A stretch of 8,880 bases of DNA from Hyphomicrobiales bacterium (GTDB lineage Bacteria > Pseudomonadota > Alphaproteobacteria > Rhizobiales > Afifellaceae), in NCBI GenBank assembly GCA_013812985.1, contig JACCSN010000307.1, forward strand, positions 1 to 8,880, in the 5' to 3' direction. Positions within the stretch are counted from its first letter, which is position 1. Each line of letters opens with the position of its first letter. The notes beneath the pieces were generated by a model. It was given only the letters and a program-made list of their open reading frames with translations, did no database searches and was not told the DNA's origin. The position numbers and the translations under genes were made by a program. Shown one piece after another: positions 6,707 to 8,880 of the stretch.

Positions 6707-7957
6707 TCAGCCCGCTGACGCCATGTCGAACTTCTGGGCGTCGAGCTCGGCCGTCGGGCGCAGCTCGGCTTCCTCGACGCTCATTCCGGCGAGCGCCACG
6801 CGGCATGCAACTTCGATGTTGTGGATGATGGCGTCCGTTTCCTCAGCCGAGTGGTTAGGGTGCATCGGAACCATGATCGTGCGGTTGAGGATGTCCAGCG
6901 AGCGGGCGCACATGTCCTTGCTGTAGGTTCGCCGGCATTCGGCGTTGGCGGGGTGATTGTAGGGGTTCATGGCCGGGTGCGCCGCGCCCATCCCCATCAG
7001 CACCTGGTCCCATTCCGTGTAGGTATGGCGGCCGGTTTTCCCGGCGATCACTGCCGGAAAGATCTTGACGAAGCGCGTCGCCTCTTCGGCCGAGGGCACA
7101 AGATACATGACGTGCGCCGCGCAATCGTGGTCCGGGCTGTTCATGGGCGACAGCTTCAGCCCCATGTTGCCGAGCCGGGCCGTCGCCTCGACGACCTTTT
7201 TCTTCTCGGCGCGCATAGCCGAGATGATGCCGTCGATCCGTTCGAGCTGCACGTTGAGCATGGCGCCCGCCAGCTCGGACGCGCGGCCGCCATTGCCGGC
7301 GAACGGCTTCAATCCGTCGTCGCGCCCCGTCCAATAATAATGGCACGGGTCGATGGCGCAGCGCGCCCGCTTGGCAAAATTCTCGTCGGACGTGGCGACG
7401 CCACCGCCTTCGCCGCTCGTCATGTTCTTGTAGTAGTTGAAGCTGAACGCTCCGATGTGGCCGACGGACCCAAACTTGCGGCCCTCGTAGCTGCCGCCCA
7501 CCCCCTGGCAGGCATCTTCGATAACCACGAGCCCGCATCGCTCGGCGATCTCCATGATCGCGTTCATGTTGCACGCGGCGCCCCACATGTGGACCGGCAC
7601 GATCGCCTTTGTGCGCGGCCCGATTGCCGCCTCGACGGCATTCGGATCGATCGTGATGCTCTCGTCGACATCGACGATCACCGGAATGGCGCCGGTGGTC
7701 AGCACCGCCGTCGCGGTGGCCATGTAGGTGTGCGCGGGGATCAGAACCTCATCGCCGGGCCCGAGGCCGGCCGCGATCATGGCAGCCGACAGCGCATAAG
7801 TGCCGCTTACCGTCAGCGCGAAGTGGTCGACGCCCAGATATTCCGCATAGCGCTCTTCGAAGCGGTCGCATTCGCTGCTCTCGCTGTAGCGAAACAGTTT
7901 TCCTTCCCGGATCACATTGGCAAGTGCTGAAATTTCCTCTTCGCCAACGATGTACAT
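6707..7957 (-). CDS. DegT/DnrJ/EryC1/StrS-family PLP aminotransferase
   Basis: This is a cytoplasmic pyridoxal-phosphate enzyme of 416 residues. The family transfers an amino group to keto-sugars or keto-cyclitols, usually from glutamate or glutamine. Family signatures run in order: GEEEISAL and GKLFRY near the N-terminus, SGTYAL at 51-56 (phosphate binding), PAHTYMATATAVL at 74-86, VPVHMWG with H123, VVIEDACQGVGG with D148 and Q151, and FSFNYYKNMTSGEGG with K177, the expected PLP lysine. FAGNGGRASELAGAMLNVQLERID at about 219-242 is the conserved dimer/active-site block. The C-terminus has LNRTIMVPMHPNHS. The start at 7957 gives the normal family N-terminus, preceded by a weak GGGGGC binding site. 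The gene is convergent with the transporter-SDR operon and so needs its own promoter, probably in 7958-8119. Its closeness suggests a shared sugar pathway, which is not proven. Confidence 0.93.
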   Translation of the reverse strand: MYIVGEEEISALANVIREGKLFRYSESSECDRFEERYAEYLGVDHFALTVSGTYALSAAMIAAGLGPGDEVLIPAHTYMATATAVLTTGAIPVIVDVDESITIDPNAVEAAIGPRTKAIVPVHMWGAACNMNAIMEIAERCGLVVIEDACQGVGGSYEGRKFGSVGHIGAFSFNYYKNMTSGEGGGVATSDENFAKRARCAIDPCHYYWTGRDDGLKPFAGNGGRASELAGAMLNVQLERIDGIISAMRAEKKKVVEATARLGNMGLKLSPMNSPDHDCAAHVMYLVPSAEEATRFVKIFPAVIAGKTGRHTYTEWDQVLMGMGAAHPAMNPYNHPANAECRRTYSKDMCARSLDILNRTIMVPMHPNHSAEETDAIIHNIEVACRVALAGMSVEEAELRPTAELDAQKFDMASAG

Positions 7958-8119
7958 CTACGCCCCCAATCCACCGCCACTGCGCATATCCGGCTGAATT
8001 ATGGCGCGCAGCACGTCGCAGCATTTCATTCCCAACGCTACCATCGTGCGCTGCCCTAGCCTGAATGGGTAGGGGCAATTCCGCGCTTTTGCAAGAAACG
8101 GAGGGACCGAACAGGCCGG
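7958..8119. other. Probable promoter region of the aminotransferase
   Basis: This 162-base stretch lies upstream of the minus-strand aminotransferase and downstream of the SDR remnant. On the minus strand TTGCAA (8094-8089) could serve as a -35 element, but the hexamer 17 bases on (TACCCA) is a poor -10. No gene is seen here. Confidence 0.35.
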
Positions 8120-8528
8120 TCAGGCCTCCTTGATGAAATCAGAGAATGCTTCCGCGTAGTCAGGATGCCAGCGGGAGAGGGCAGGGCGGTTTTCGACGAC
8201 GTCGCCGGCGGCCCAGAGGATGCGCCGTTCGTCGAGCGACCGCGGCACGTCGGTGTCCGGGCACAAGATGTAGAAATCTCCCGCCTTGAGCCGTTCCAGC
8301 ATGAAATCGGCGGTCTGATCGGGCTTCCAAGCCGCAGCCGGCTTTTCCGTCCGCCCGCCCGCGGTCAACCCTGCAAACACAAAGCCCGGGATGAGCAGGT
8401 GTGCGCTGAGCCAGGAGCCCGGCACATTGCGCAGTTCATGCGCCAGCGCTTCAGTGAACGCCTTCACTCCGTGGTGGCGGCGATAAGCTGCACGATGACC
8501 TGATGGCTGACGAGCGGTTTGCCGCGCC
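8120..8528 (-). pseudogene. C-terminal remnant of a second short-chain dehydrogenase, cut by IS6
   Basis: The minus-strand frame ending at 8120 carries about 135 residues of an SDR C-terminus. GVKAFTEALAHELRN is the helix after the active site, AHLLIPGFVFAGLT is the P-G substrate loop, and the tail is GDFYILCPDTDVP, RILWAAGD and NRPALSRWHPDY. This tail belongs to an SDR subgroup different from the intact SDR at 5814. The 5' side stops at the IS6 inverted repeat (8529); the open frame beyond that is antisense to the transposase. The Rossmann half and the catalytic Ser are missing. The YxxxK motif is also damaged: AAYRRHHGVK appears where about AAY...K.GVK is expected, so the lysine is lost and the region seems one residue short. 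It cannot be a working enzyme. The remnant lies upstream of and co-oriented with the aminotransferase, so the two may once have been one operon. Confidence 0.8.
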
Positions 8529-8546
8529 GGCAATGTCACGGCAAGC
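8529..8546 (+). repeat. Left terminal inverted repeat of the IS6-family element
   Basis: These 18 bases are identical, in inverted orientation, to 748-765. The GGCA-TGT start is typical of IS6-family ends. Confidence 0.8.
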
Positions 8547-8570
8547 CGCAGTCCGTGGTAGGGTGAGCGG

Positions 8571-8880
8571 ATGTCTCCGATCTCATTCTCCCGCCACCGG
8601 TTCCCGCCCGCCGTCATCCGGCACGCCGTGTGGCTCTATTTCCGCTTCACCCTGAGCTTCCGGGATGTCGAGGAGCTGCTCGCCGAGCGCGGCATCGAGG
8701 TCTCCTACGAGACCGTCCGGCGATGGGTGCTGAAATTCGGTCCCCTGTTCGCCCGAGAGCTGCGGCGACGACGTCCTCGGCCGAGTTCGCAGTGGCATCT
8801 CGACGAGATGGCCGTTCAGATCGGCGGCAAGCGGGTCTGGCTTTGGCGGGCCGTCGACAGCGAGGGCGAGGTGCTCGACC
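8571..8880 (+). CDS. IS6-family DDE transposase (N-terminal part, runs off the window)
   Basis: This transposase catalyses replicative transposition of its element through a DDE catalytic core. The first 103 residues are visible and the frame is still open at the window end; full-length family members are about 230-240 residues. The N-terminus MSPISFSRHRFPPAVI is followed by the family-typical LYFRFTLSFRDVEELLAERG (22-41). The helix-turn-helix region VSYETVRRWVLKFGP lies at 44-58. WHLDEM at 75-80 carries the first catalytic aspartate (D78, corresponding to the DET of IS26 and IS6100), and VWLWRAVDSEGEVLD at 89-103 is the conserved strand after it. The ATG is supported by GGGTGAGCGG just upstream and by the same start in the inverted stub. 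Whether the rest of the gene is intact cannot be seen. Confidence 0.92.
   Translation, partial: MSPISFSRHRFPPAVIRHAVWLYFRFTLSFRDVEELLAERGIEVSYETVRRWVLKFGPLFARELRRRRPRPSSQWHLDEMAVQIGGKRVWLWRAVDSEGEVLD

Larger units (their letters stand above)
8529..8880 (+). mobile_element. IS6-family insertion sequence, left part (continues beyond the window)
   Basis: The element starts with the inverted repeat GGCAATGTCACGGCAAGC (8529-8546). Its boundary is defined by comparison with the inverted copy ending at 765, where homology stops at the same base. The transposase follows 42 bases inside. The insertion interrupts the minus-strand SDR remnant. The right end and the second inverted repeat are outside the window, so target duplications cannot be checked here. 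The flanking 8 bases at 8521-8528 do not match those next to the stub (766-773). Confidence 0.9.

Noticed and set aside
6821..7930. A 369-residue open frame on the plus strand opposite the aminotransferase
   Set aside because: The opposite strand has a complete DegT-family protein. This frame is dominated by Arg, His, Gly and Val and shows no family motif.
8059..8094. A -35/-10 promoter for the aminotransferase
   Set aside because: TTGCAA is acceptable as a -35, but the hexamer at the right distance (TACCCA) is far from a -10 consensus. I do not call it as a promoter.
8113..8127. A small hairpin at the end of the SDR remnant
   Set aside because: It has only a 5-bp stem (AGGCC/GGCCT), overlaps the stop codon and has no T run. 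This is too weak to call a terminator.
8529..8617. The 5' part of the minus-strand frame of the SDR remnant
   Set aside because: It lies antisense inside the IS6 end, so it is a chance extension and not part of the SDR.

Overview
The window is GC-rich DNA. Its codon use and gene families (a CUT1-type ABC sugar-uptake operon with a UgpC/MalK-like ATPase, a DUF2188-like small protein, an IS6-family transposase) suggest an alphaproteobacterium, most likely of the Hyphomicrobiales/Rhizobiales. It reads as an accessory region. It starts in the tail of a CRISPR array, holds one intact catabolic gene cluster, and has IS6-family left ends and gene remnants on both sides.

Layout from left to right. 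Positions 1-224 are the leader-distal end of a CRISPR array with type I-C-like repeats, closing with a degenerate terminal repeat. Positions 225-626 hold nothing recognisable. Positions 627-765 are the inverted 5' end of an IS6-family element. Positions 766-1065 are non-coding or decayed, with one weak protein hint. A 79-residue DUF2188-like gene (1066-1305) and about 300 bases without a gene follow. The intact operon runs from 1610 to 6659 on the plus strand: ABC ATPase, Tat-exported solute-binding protein, two MalF/MalG-type permeases and a short-chain dehydrogenase (SDR). Its genes overlap by 4 bases or are closely spaced. A strong hairpin (6674-6701) separates it from a convergent DegT/DnrJ/EryC1/StrS-family PLP aminotransferase (6707-7957, minus). 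At the right end lies the C-terminal remnant of a second SDR (8120-8528, minus). It is cut by an IS6-family element (8529 to the window end) whose transposase runs out of the window.

How the genes work together. The ATPase, binding protein and two permeases form a complete importer for a sugar-like solute (oligosaccharide, polyol, cyclitol or amino-sugar class). The SDR at the end of the operon would oxidise or reduce the imported compound. The convergent sugar aminotransferase suggests that a keto or amino function on a sugar or cyclitol is involved, but this is inference from proximity. No regulator gene lies in the window.

The most unusual structural feature is that the whole 766-8528 segment is bounded by two inward-facing IS6-family left ends in inverted orientation. 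One is only a 139-base stub. I found no clearly new defence or mobile system. The CRISPR part is only the tail of an array whose cas genes, if present, are to the left of the window.
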